From positions 1 through 7,535 of the forward strand of contig JACQFK010000243.1 in NCBI GenBank assembly GCA_016200125.1: DNA of 7,535 nt. Reading direction: 5' to 3'. How positions within the stretch are numbered: position 1 is the stretch's first letter; every line of letters begins with the position of its first letter. Source of the DNA: Planctomycetota bacterium. GTDB lineage: Bacteria; Planctomycetota; MHYJ01; JACPRB01. Both the position numbers and the translations under genes were made by a program. Under the pieces are notes generated by a model. That model had not been told where the DNA came from and did not search any database. It saw nothing but the letters and a program-made list of their open reading frames with translations. Positions 1-5,537 of the stretch are shown here, piece by piece.

Positions 1-1
1 C

Positions 2-199
2 CACCTGATCCAGCCCGGGCCGCAGTTCAAGGAGGTCGGGCGCAACGTCCTGGAGAACATCTTCTTCTCGAGCGTCAGCAACAATCCCTGCCGCCAGGAG
101 GCCTTCTACACGGCGCCTTATTTCGACGGAAAGGCGATGTTCCTGCGCGGCGAGGAGTATCTTTACCGTATCGAGGAGAAGACGCCGACCAAGTCATGA
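2..199 (+). CDS. PQQ-like beta-propeller protein, C-terminal fragment
   Basis: This is the last 65 residues of a protein whose start lies before the window; the frame opens at base 2 and stops with TGA at 197-199. The visible part ends with a propeller-blade strand pattern: YTAPYFDGKAMFLRG, then LYRIEE. It closely resembles the final blade of the next gene (SSPVFSGGEMFLRDGDKLYCI), so the two are probably paralogues in tandem. The TGA overlaps the ATG of the next gene (ATGA, 4 bases), which implies translational coupling and one transcript. Family role is inferred: exported PQQ-like propellers serve as quinoprotein dehydrogenases or, more often when short, as binding or scaffold proteins. Catalytic function cannot be judged from the tail alone. 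Confidence 0.75.
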   Translation, partial: HLIQPGPQFKEVGRNVLENIFFSSVSNNPCRQEAFYTAPYFDGKAMFLRGEEYLYRIEEKTPTKS

Positions 200-1437
200 A
201 GCCCCTCGCGCAGCTGCTGACGGTCGTCCTGCTGGGCTCGCTCCCGGGCCAGGCGAAGGATTCGGGCCCGCCCATCGGGTCCGCCGAGTTCCGTCCCACG
301 GCCGCGCAGCCCTTCGGCTGGCGGGGCGACGGCAGCGGCCGCTTCCCCGGGGCCACGCCGCCGACGGAGTGGTCGCTCACGAAGAACGTCAAGTGGAGTG
401 CGAAGGTCGGCAAGAGCTACGCGTCGCCCGTCCTCACCGACAAGCTCGTGATCGTGATGTCGGAGCCGAACCTCCTCCTCGCTCTCGACCGCGTGTCGGG
501 CAAGGAAGTCTGGCGGATGCAGGTCACGCCGGCGGATCTCGCGGACGCCGAGGCGCGCGCCGCGGCGGAGGCCTACAAGGCGAAGGACACGGGGATGGCC
601 GCCGCGACGCCGCTGACCGACGGGAACGCCGTCTACGTGGTCTTCGCCAACGGCATCGTGCGGGCGGCCGGACTCGACGGCAAGCCGAAGTGGACCGCGT
701 TCATCGGCGCGCCGCAGAACACCTCGTACGGCCGCTGCGCGTCGCCGATCCTGACCGCGGGCCGGCTGATCGTCCACATGACGAACCTCTATGCGTTCGA
801 TCCGGCCACGGGAAAGCAGCTCTGGGCGAACACGGAGTCCCGCTGCGCCTACGGCACGCCGGCGGGCTTCCGCATGGGCGACGCGGACCTGATCGTCACC
901 CCGGCGGGCGACCTCGTCCGCGCCGACGACGGGAAGAACCTGAACAGCCAGATCGGGAACAGCTCCAACTCCTCGCCGGTCGTCGACGGCGGCATCGTCT
1001 ATTTCGGCGAGAAGGACGTCCGGGCGATCCGGCTGGGCAAGGAGTTCAAGGACGAGTCGGTGTGGAACGGCGAGATCACGGCGGAGGTGTTCGGCTCGCC
1101 GCTGCTTCACGAAGGGATCCTGTTCACGGTCACCGGCAAGGGCGAGCTCTTCGCCTTCGACGCCCGCAAGACCGGATCGACGGAGCCGCTGATCGGCGCG
1201 CGGGAGCTCTTCGGCGAGCCGGGAGCCGAGCCGATCGCCTACGCCAGCCTCACGCTCGCGGGCAAGCACCTCTACCTCAACTCCAACCAGGGCGAGATCG
1301 TGGTGCTCGAGGCGACGCGCGAGGCGAAGCTGGTCTCGAAGAACAAGCTGCAGGACGGCTCCGGCTCCTCGCCTGTCTTCTCGGGCGGCGAGATGTTCCT
1401 GCGCGACGGCGACAAGCTCTACTGCATCGGCCAGTGA
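196..1437 (+). CDS. Exported PQQ-like eight-blade beta-propeller protein
   Basis: 413 residues. Residues 1-20 form a signal peptide (Lys2, hydrophobic LLTVVLLG, likely cut after GQA), so it acts in the periplasm or envelope. Next comes the WRGDGSGRFPG...PTEWS entry motif usual in planctomycete/verrucomicrobial PQQ-like proteins. Blade repeats of the form xSP(V/I/L)...G...LD..(S/T)GK..W follow, starting near residues 76, 136, 182, 219, 257, 299, 349 and 390, which fits an eight-blade propeller. Clear tryptophan-docking ends are GKEVW (102-106), GKPKW (162-166) and GKQLW (206-210). At 413 residues it is shorter than true PQQ alcohol or glucose dehydrogenases (about 600), and I see no calcium/PQQ active site. 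A binding or assembly role is therefore as likely as catalysis. The start is fixed by the ATGA overlap with the upstream gene and by the signal peptide. Confidence 0.88.
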   Translation: MKPLAQLLTVVLLGSLPGQAKDSGPPIGSAEFRPTAAQPFGWRGDGSGRFPGATPPTEWSLTKNVKWSAKVGKSYASPVLTDKLVIVMSEPNLLLALDRVSGKEVWRMQVTPADLADAEARAAAEAYKAKDTGMAAATPLTDGNAVYVVFANGIVRAAGLDGKPKWTAFIGAPQNTSYGRCASPILTAGRLIVHMTNLYAFDPATGKQLWANTESRCAYGTPAGFRMGDADLIVTPAGDLVRADDGKNLNSQIGNSSNSSPVVDGGIVYFGEKDVRAIRLGKEFKDESVWNGEITAEVFGSPLLHEGILFTVTGKGELFAFDARKTGSTEPLIGARELFGEPGAEPIAYASLTLAGKHLYLNSNQGEIVVLEATREAKLVSKNKLQDGSGSSPVFSGGEMFLRDGDKLYCIGQ

Positions 1438-1482
1438 TCCTTCCGAAATCGGGGCGCCGCAAGTAGGATGGACGCTTCGTTC

Positions 1483-1490
1483 GGAGGGGA
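1483..1490 (+). promoter_or_regulatory. Shine-Dalgarno deciding the start at 1495
   Basis: The run GGAGGGGA sits four bases before the ATG at 1495. An in-frame ATG at 1468 has no such element and would put the SD inside the gene. It would also add nine residues before the twin-arginine motif. The SD therefore supports 1495 as the true start. Confidence 0.7.
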
Positions 1491-1494
1491 TGCG

Positions 1495-2682
1495 ATGAAG
1501 TCCGGTCGCCGGAGATTTCTCAAGTCGATGGCCGTCCTGCCCGGCGCGGCGTCGCTGCCCGCCGCGGAGGTCCAGGCGCCCCCGCGGGACGTCTACAAGG
1601 AGCTCGGCATCCGCCCCCTCATCAACGCGGCCGGCACCTACACCTACCTCAGCGCGTCGCTGATGCCGCGCCCGGTGGTCGAGGCGATCGAGTCGGCGTC
1701 GAGGCACTACGTGAACCTGAACGAGCTGCAGGGGGCCGTCGGGAGGAAGATCAGCGCGCTGCTCGGCTGCGAGGCGGCGCTCGTGACCTCCGGCGCGGCC
1801 TCCGCCCTCACGATGGGCACCGCCGCCTGCGTCGCGGGGAAGGACAAGGAGAAGATCCAGCGCCTGCCCGACACCGCGGGCATGAAGAACGAGGTGATCA
1901 TCCCGAAGGCCCACCGCAACGGCTACGACCACGCGATCCGGAACGTCGGGGTCCGGCTTGTCGAGGTCGACACGGCGGAGGACGTCGAGCGGGCCCTGAA
2001 CGAGCGCACGGCGATGATGGTCTACTTCAACGTCCACGCGCCGGAAGGGAAGCTGCAGGCCGCCGAGTTCGCGGCGCTGGGGAAAAAGCGGGGCGTGCCG
2101 GCGATGGTCGACGCGGCGGCCGACATCCCGCCCGTCGAGAACTACACGAAATTCCTCAAGATGGGCTACGACCTGGCCGCCTTCTCGGGGGGCAAGGTCC
2201 TCCGCGGCCCGCAGTGCTCCGGGATGCTGCTCGGCCGCAAGGACCTCATCGAGGCCGCCGCGGCGAACAACAATCCGCAGACCGACGCGGTGGGCCGGAC
2301 CAACAAGGTCGGCAAGGAGGAGATCGTCGGCCTCTGGGCGGCCCTGGAGCACTTCGTGCGGCAGGATCCCAAGGCGCTGTGGACCGAGTGGGAACGTCGC
2401 TGCGCGACGATCGCCTCCCAGGTGGCGGGGGTCGCCGGCGCGAAGGCCGAGACCTTCGTCCCCCAGATCGCCAACGCCGTGCCCCATCTCAAGGTCGTTT
2501 GGGACGCGGCCGCGGCCGGCGTGACGCCCGGCGACGCCGTCAAGCGGCTGCGCGAGGGCGAGCCGCGGATCGAGGTGCGCGCGGTCCTCGCGGACGGGCT
2601 CGAGATCGGCGTCTGGATGCTGGAACCGGGGGAGGACGAAATCGTCGGCCGCCGGCTCCGCGAAGTCCTCAAGAGGGGGTAA
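1495..2682 (+). CDS. Tat-exported SelA-like PLP-dependent enzyme
   Basis: 395 residues from the ATG at 1495. The N-terminus has a twin-arginine signal, GRRRFLKS (4-11), followed by a hydrophobic stretch and an Ala-rich cleavage zone (SLPAAEV), so it is predicted to be exported folded with its cofactor. The body is a fold-type I PLP enzyme of the SelA / D-glucosaminate-6-phosphate ammonia-lyase group. It shows INAAGTYTYLSAS after the signal, the phosphate-binding TSGAASA (98-104), an aspartate in MVDAAAD (D206) for the pyridine nitrogen, and the Schiff-base lysine K234 in FSGGKVLRGPQCSG. True SelA is about 460 residues, cytosolic and binds tRNA, so selenocysteine synthesis is unlikely. An exported lyase, aminotransferase or racemase is more plausible. 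Substrate is unknown. It lies 57 bases after the propeller gene and 41 before the deacetylase, probably in the same operon. Confidence 0.88.
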   Translation: MKSGRRRFLKSMAVLPGAASLPAAEVQAPPRDVYKELGIRPLINAAGTYTYLSASLMPRPVVEAIESASRHYVNLNELQGAVGRKISALLGCEAALVTSGAASALTMGTAACVAGKDKEKIQRLPDTAGMKNEVIIPKAHRNGYDHAIRNVGVRLVEVDTAEDVERALNERTAMMVYFNVHAPEGKLQAAEFAALGKKRGVPAMVDAAADIPPVENYTKFLKMGYDLAAFSGGKVLRGPQCSGMLLGRKDLIEAAAANNNPQTDAVGRTNKVGKEEIVGLWAALEHFVRQDPKALWTEWERRCATIASQVAGVAGAKAETFVPQIANAVPHLKVVWDAAAAGVTPGDAVKRLREGEPRIEVRAVLADGLEIGVWMLEPGEDEIVGRRLREVLKRG

Positions 2683-2723
2683 ATCCGGCCCTGCGGCCGA
2701 CGGTACGGGGAACGGGACCTTCG

Positions 2724-3653
2724 ATGGCCTGGAAGACCGCGCTCGCGCTGCTGTTGCTCGGATTCGCCGCTCCGCCCCGGGCCGCCGAGCTCAAGGTCCT
2801 GCCCTGGAACGGCTCCAAGGGCGCGGTCTCCTTCACCTTCGATGACGGCGACGCCTCCCATCTCGGCATCGTGATCCCCGAGCTCGACCGCCGGAAGCTG
2901 CGGGCCACCTTCTTCCTCATCACGTCGCAGATCGGCAACGGCGGCGCCTGGAAGAAGGCGGCGGCGGCCGGCCACGAGATGGCCAGCCACTCCGCCACGC
3001 ACCGGAATCCGTCGGGCTTCAAGCCCGAGGAGGAGGAAAGCGAAATCACCGGCGCCGCGAAGAACCTGGAGCAGGCCTTCGGTCACCCCGTCGCGTCCTT
3101 CGCCTATCCGTTCTGCGCCGTGACGCCGGGCCTGCGAGCGAAGATCGAGAAGGTCCACCTGCTCGCCCGCGGCGGGAGCGGCAATCCGATCCCGCTCGAA
3201 GGCGAACCCGACTGGCTGAACCTCCCCAGCCAGGCCACCTGCACGGAGGGAAAGCTCGAGACCTACCAGGGCTGGATCGACGCGGCCCTGCAGAAGGGCG
3301 CCTGGTCGATCTTCATGATCCACGGCGTCGAAACCTCGGGCTACTCCCCGATCAAGAAGGCGGCCTTCGGTGGGATCCTCGATCATCTCAAGGACAAGGA
3401 TCTCTGGGTCGCGCCCTTCGGCGAGGTGGGCGCGTACCTGAAGGCGCAGAAGGTCTTCGAAAAGACGCCGGGCAGCTCCGGCAAGTGGGAGTGGAAGGTC
3501 CCGCCGGTCTTTCCGAAGGGCGTCCTGCTGAAGGTCAAGCCCGAGGCCGGACAGGAGCTTTCGCAGAAGGACGGTCCGCTCAGGCCGGACGCGAAGGGCT
3601 TCTGTTCGTTCAAGTTCGACGAGGGCTCGCTCACGCTTCGCCCCAAGCGCTAG
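2724..3653 (+). CDS. Exported polysaccharide deacetylase (CE4/NodB family)
   Basis: 309 residues. Residues 1-21 are a signal peptide (TALALLLLGFAA, cut near PRAA). The NodB domain covers roughly residues 30-235. Motif 1 is TFDDGD, with D40 as predicted base and D41 as metal ligand. Motif 2 is HSATH, with metal ligands H89 and H93. Motif 3 is represented by FAYPFC (126-131), without the arginine of RxPYG. Motif 5 is MIHG, with H200. The family hydrolyses N- or O-acetyl groups from polysaccharides such as peptidoglycan, chitin or exopolysaccharide using a divalent metal. The last ~70 residues look like a small beta-rich accessory domain. The frame stays open far upstream, but only the ATG at 2724 starts a signal peptide; a weak GGGA lies six bases before it. 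The substrate is not evident. It follows the PLP gene closely, suggesting co-transcription. Confidence 0.9.
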   Translation: MAWKTALALLLLGFAAPPRAAELKVLPWNGSKGAVSFTFDDGDASHLGIVIPELDRRKLRATFFLITSQIGNGGAWKKAAAAGHEMASHSATHRNPSGFKPEEEESEITGAAKNLEQAFGHPVASFAYPFCAVTPGLRAKIEKVHLLARGGSGNPIPLEGEPDWLNLPSQATCTEGKLETYQGWIDAALQKGAWSIFMIHGVETSGYSPIKKAAFGGILDHLKDKDLWVAPFGEVGAYLKAQKVFEKTPGSSGKWEWKVPPVFPKGVLLKVKPEAGQELSQKDGPLRPDAKGFCSFKFDEGSLTLRPKR

Positions 3654-3702
3654 AGGTCTGTCAAGCCGGCGTTCATGAAAAACCTGCGACCCCCACGGAA
3701 CA

Positions 3703-3711
3703 TGTGATATT
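3703..3711 (+). promoter_or_regulatory. Possible extended -10 before the DHQ-synthase-like gene
   Basis: An AT-rich patch in an otherwise GC-rich 69-base gap contains TGTGATATT, a partial match to an extended -10 (TGn plus four of six TATAAT bases). The ATG lies only 11 bases further on, and there is no Shine-Dalgarno. If the promoter is real, the transcript would be leaderless or nearly so. No -35 match was found. Weak call. Confidence 0.2.
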
Positions 3712-3722
3712 CTTGTTCCCGC

Positions 3723-4901
3723 ATGGAAGAAGTCCGCGGAACCTCATCGCGCATCTTCATCTGGCCGGGCATCCACGCCGAGGTCGGGGAGAACATCCGC
3801 GTCCTCGCGCCTTCCGCCCGGCAGGCCTTCATCTTCACGGACCGCAAGTGCATCCCGATCGGCAAGCGCGTCGCGATGAGCCTGATGCAGGCCAAGTTCG
3901 ACGTCGCCGGCTACGCGATGTACCCCGGCGAGAGCCGGAAGAACCTGCGCACCGCGCTCGGCGCCTACAACAAGATGGTCAAGAAGCAGATCGACCGCGG
4001 CGCCGTCTTTGTCACGGTGGGGGGCGGCGTGGTGACCGAGCTGGGCGGCTTCGTGGCCGGCACCTTCAAGGAGGGGCTCAAGCTCTTCCACGTGCCGACC
4101 TCGCTCGTGGCGCAGCTCGACGTGGGGATCGGGGGGAAGACGGGGCTGAACGTGAAGGACGGGAGGAACTTCGTCTCGGTTCCTTACGCGCCCACGGGGA
4201 TCTTCGTCGATCCCAGCCTGCTGGAGACGCTGCCCAAGAAGGAATATCAGGCGGGCCTCGCCGAAGCGGTGAAGTACGGCATGGTGCGGGAAGCCGACCT
4301 CCTGGCCTTCCTCGAGGAGAATCTCGACGGCATCGAGGCGCGGACGCCGCTCCTGCTCGAGGAGATCGTCTACCGCTGCGCCACCATCAAGGCGAATCTC
4401 GAACAGGAGTCTCAGTCCTCGGGGGTGATGGCGATCCTCCGCTACGGCGCCACGGTCGGCCGGGCGCTGCAGGCCGCGGGCGGCTTCGTCAAGATCCACC
4501 AGGGCGAGGCGCTCTCCGTAGGCATGGAGGCGGAGGCCTGGGTCGCCGAGAAGATGGGGATCGCGCCCCCGGGCGTCGCCAAGGCGCAGAACCGGGTCCT
4601 GCGGCTCCTCGACCTGCCCACGCGGGTGCGCGGGCTCTCCCACGACAAGCTGTTCGAGGCGATGGAATTCGATCCCAAGCCCGCGAGCGCCTGGCCCCGC
4701 TTCGCGCTGCCGGACGCCGTGGGCCACGCGCTCCACAACATCGAGGTCCCGCTCGAGGTGCTGCAGGAAGCGCTGCGCAGCGTCCTCCTGGCCGGCGGCC
4801 GCATCCGCGCGGTGCGTCCCATGGCGCCGATGGAGGAGACCGAAGCGGCGGCCGCCGCGCCCGCCGAGGCCGAAGTTCCGCCGCCCGCCGTCTCTACTTA
4901 G
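3723..4901 (+). CDS. 3-Dehydroquinate synthase homologue lacking key zinc ligands
   Basis: 392 residues, no signal peptide, predicted cytosolic. Family signatures in order: NAD-binding GGGVV (100-104), then PTSLVAQLD with D133, GGKTG with K139, GRN (148-149) where the family has GKN, and GLAEAVKYG with E181 and K184. These place it in the sugar-phosphate cyclase family (AroB, NAD-dependent, DAHP to dehydroquinate). The second half of the active site is changed. The canonical LxNxGHTxGHA reads ILRYGATVGRA, so the first histidine (zinc ligand) is A243 and the second is R247. The LHGEA histidine reads IHQGEA, i.e. Q260 with H259 beside it. Similarity continues in frame on both sides, so this is substitution and not a frameshift. 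Residues ~365-392 form an Ala/Pro/Glu-rich tail. No other shikimate gene is adjacent. It may be a divergent cyclase or a non-catalytic relative. In-frame TGA at 3705 makes 3723 the first possible ATG. Confidence 0.85.
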   Translation: MEEVRGTSSRIFIWPGIHAEVGENIRVLAPSARQAFIFTDRKCIPIGKRVAMSLMQAKFDVAGYAMYPGESRKNLRTALGAYNKMVKKQIDRGAVFVTVGGGVVTELGGFVAGTFKEGLKLFHVPTSLVAQLDVGIGGKTGLNVKDGRNFVSVPYAPTGIFVDPSLLETLPKKEYQAGLAEAVKYGMVREADLLAFLEENLDGIEARTPLLLEEIVYRCATIKANLEQESQSSGVMAILRYGATVGRALQAAGGFVKIHQGEALSVGMEAEAWVAEKMGIAPPGVAKAQNRVLRLLDLPTRVRGLSHDKLFEAMEFDPKPASAWPRFALPDAVGHALHNIEVPLEVLQEALRSVLLAGGRIRAVRPMAPMEETEAAAAAPAEAEVPPPAVST

Positions 4902-5313
4902 CCGCCGCCTCCCGCTTCGCGTCCACGCTCCACACTCCGGCTCCCTTGCACGCGATGTACAGGTAGACGAAGCAAAGCACGGCCGCCGGGATGCCCTGGT
5001 TCACGTTGGGGATGAAGCGGCCCGCGCCCTGGACCTGGCTCTGGAACACATGAAACTGCCAGTAGGCCACCGCCATCGTGCCGCTGCAGACGAAGGCGGC
5101 GCAGCGGGTGAAGAGGCCGAGCGTGATCGCCGCCCCGCCCACGAGTTCGATCAGGGCGCCGATCCAGATCTGGGATCCGATCGCCGGACGGGGGTAGGGC
5201 ATCATCACGCCGAAGAGCTTCTGCAGGCCGGCAAAGGCCAGCAGGGCGCCGGACACGATCCGGAGCAGCGCATAGGACTTTTCGGTGAACGGCGACAGGA
5301 CGGCTTTCAGCAT
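4894..5313 (-). CDS. DoxX-family inner-membrane protein
   Basis: 139 residues from the start at 5313. Four hydrophobic segments, roughly residues 14-34, 47-67, 69-89 and 107-127, match the DoxX four-helix bundle. Family landmarks are R in ALLRIVSGALL, GLQKLFG at the end of helix 1, IGALIELVGGAAITLGLFTR spanning helix 2, AVAYWQFH in helix 3, and the GAGVWSVD tail after helix 4. The usual NGGE-like motif before helix 4 reads NQGI, so its glutamate is absent. DoxX proteins are associated with redox stress and sulfur or quinone chemistry, but no activity is assured. A longer frame reaches 5376, but the start at 5313 has an ideal GGAGGG seven bases upstream and removes a polar, non-conserved 21-residue leader. 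The stop codon overlaps the end of the converging DHQ-synthase-like gene. Confidence 0.9.
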   Translation of the reverse strand: MLKAVLSPFTEKSYALLRIVSGALLAFAGLQKLFGVMMPYPRPAIGSQIWIGALIELVGGAAITLGLFTRCAAFVCSGTMAVAYWQFHVFQSQVQGAGRFIPNVNQGIPAAVLCFVYLYIACKGAGVWSVDAKREAAAK

Positions 5314-5320
5314 GGGAGGA

Positions 5321-5326
5321 CCCTCC
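5321..5326 (-). promoter_or_regulatory. Shine-Dalgarno of the DoxX-family gene
   Basis: On the minus strand GGAGGG lies seven bases before the ATG at 5313, which decides the start. It is immediately followed by GTCCTCCC-like sequence, so the SD is flanked by its own complement, and a 16-base dyad sits two bases upstream. Confidence 0.75.
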
Positions 5327-5328
5327 GA

Positions 5329-5344
5329 CGTTAGTCTACTAACG
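5329..5344. repeat. Inverted repeat CGTTAGT-CT-ACTAACG in doxX-like leader
   Basis: Perfect seven-base arms around a two-base centre. It lies 2-3 bases upstream of the minus-strand Shine-Dalgarno. As DNA it resembles an operator for a dimeric regulator of the MarR, HxlR or TetR type. As RNA it would form a six-pair stem with a four-base loop next to the ribosome-binding site. Which regulator, if any, is unknown. Confidence 0.55.
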
Positions 5345-5350
5345 CTGGAC

Positions 5351-5390
5351 CTCCGGAACCCTTCCGGGTATCTCATTATTCGTTCCGGAG
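5351..5390. repeat. Nested inverted repeats built on TTCCGG
   Basis: CTCCGGAAC (5351-5359) and GTTCCGGAG (5382-5390) are perfect nine-base arms separated by 22 bases. The left arm also pairs with a nearer copy: CCGGAA (5353-5358), CCC, TTCCGG (5362-5367). So three copies of the same hexamer lie in 40 bases around an AT-rich patch. Likely regulatory; protein unknown. Confidence 0.5.
5375..5380 (-). promoter_or_regulatory. Candidate -10 for the DoxX-family gene
   Basis: On the minus strand the sequence reads AATAAT, five of six matches to TATAAT, in the only clearly AT-rich patch of the region. There is no recognisable -35 at 16-19 bases; the CTAATC/GATTAG dyad occupies that position, as would be expected for an activator-dependent or repressed promoter. 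Inference from sequence only. Confidence 0.3.
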
Positions 5391-5394
5391 CCGA

Positions 5395-5408
5395 CTAATC
5401 TGGATTAG
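5395..5408. repeat. Inverted repeat CTAATC-TG-GATTAG
   Basis: Perfect six-base arms around a two-base centre. Its CTAA/TTAG half-sites resemble those of the dyad at 5329-5344, but in the opposite relative orientation, and the two centres are 65 bases apart. It covers the expected -35 position of the leftward promoter. Confidence 0.45.
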
Positions 5409-5434
5409 CTTGGCTCCGTTTCGAGATCGGCCGC

Positions 5435-5456
5435 AACGGATTTGCCGCGATCCGTT
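5435..5456. repeat. Inverted repeat AACGGAT-N8-ATCCGTT
   Basis: Perfect seven-base arms with an eight-base centre (TTGCCGCG). An additional TCCGTT half-site occurs at 5415-5420. The dyad ends exactly at the candidate rightward -10 (5456-5461), so a bound protein could cover the promoter spacer. No T-tract follows, so it is not an intrinsic terminator. Confidence 0.5.
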
Positions 5457-5461
5457 ATCAT
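5456..5461 (+). promoter_or_regulatory. Candidate -10 for the propeller/HEAT gene
   Basis: TATCAT matches TATAAT at five of six positions and lies 76 bases before the ATG at 5538. No convincing -35 exists at 16-18 bases upstream; the AACGGAT/ATCCGTT dyad occupies the spacer. Low-confidence call. Confidence 0.25.
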
Positions 5462-5526
5462 CCTGAAGCCGGCGGCGTACTAGAAGTGGGATCTGGAGCG
5501 GCCGGACGGTTCACGTCATTGCAGGG

Positions 5527-5532
5527 AAGGGA
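5527..5532 (+). promoter_or_regulatory. Shine-Dalgarno of the propeller/HEAT gene
   Basis: AAGGGA, within a longer purine run AGGGAAGGGA, ends five bases before the ATG at 5538 and supports that start. Confidence 0.6.
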
Positions 5533-5537
5533 TCCGC

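Noticed and set aside
1468..1494. Earlier in-frame ATG for the PLP enzyme
   Set aside because: No SD precedes it, and it would place nine extra residues before the Tat motif, while the ATG at 1495 has GGAGGGGA at good spacing.
163..2487. Long open frame (774 codons) on the minus strand
   Set aside because: It is antisense to two well-recognised genes, is composed mainly of Arg, Gly, Ala, Val and Asp as expected of a shadow frame in GC-rich DNA, and shows no family motif.
2686..2699. CGGCC/GGCCG hairpin between the PLP and deacetylase genes as a terminator
   Set aside because: The short five-pair stem is followed by ACGGTACGG rather than T residues; in such GC-rich DNA it is expected by chance.
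3634..3649. CGCTT/AAGCG hairpin at the end of the deacetylase gene as a terminator
   Set aside because: It has only five base pairs, lies inside the coding sequence and has no T-tract.
4428..4511. Frameshift as the cause of the missing histidines in the DHQ-synthase-like gene
   Set aside because: Family similarity continues in the same frame immediately before (IKANLE), within (GxTVGxAL, AAGG) and after (GEALSVGM), so single-residue substitutions explain it better.
3744..4736. Minus-strand open frame of 330 codons, and a + frame at 3485-4966
   Set aside because: Both are out-of-frame shadows of the DHQ-synthase-like gene; they lack recognisable domains and are Arg/Gly/Pro-rich.
5314..5376. 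Upstream start for the DoxX protein giving 160 residues
   Set aside because: The extra 21 residues are polar and unlike the family, and translation would run through the SD and dyad of the better start.
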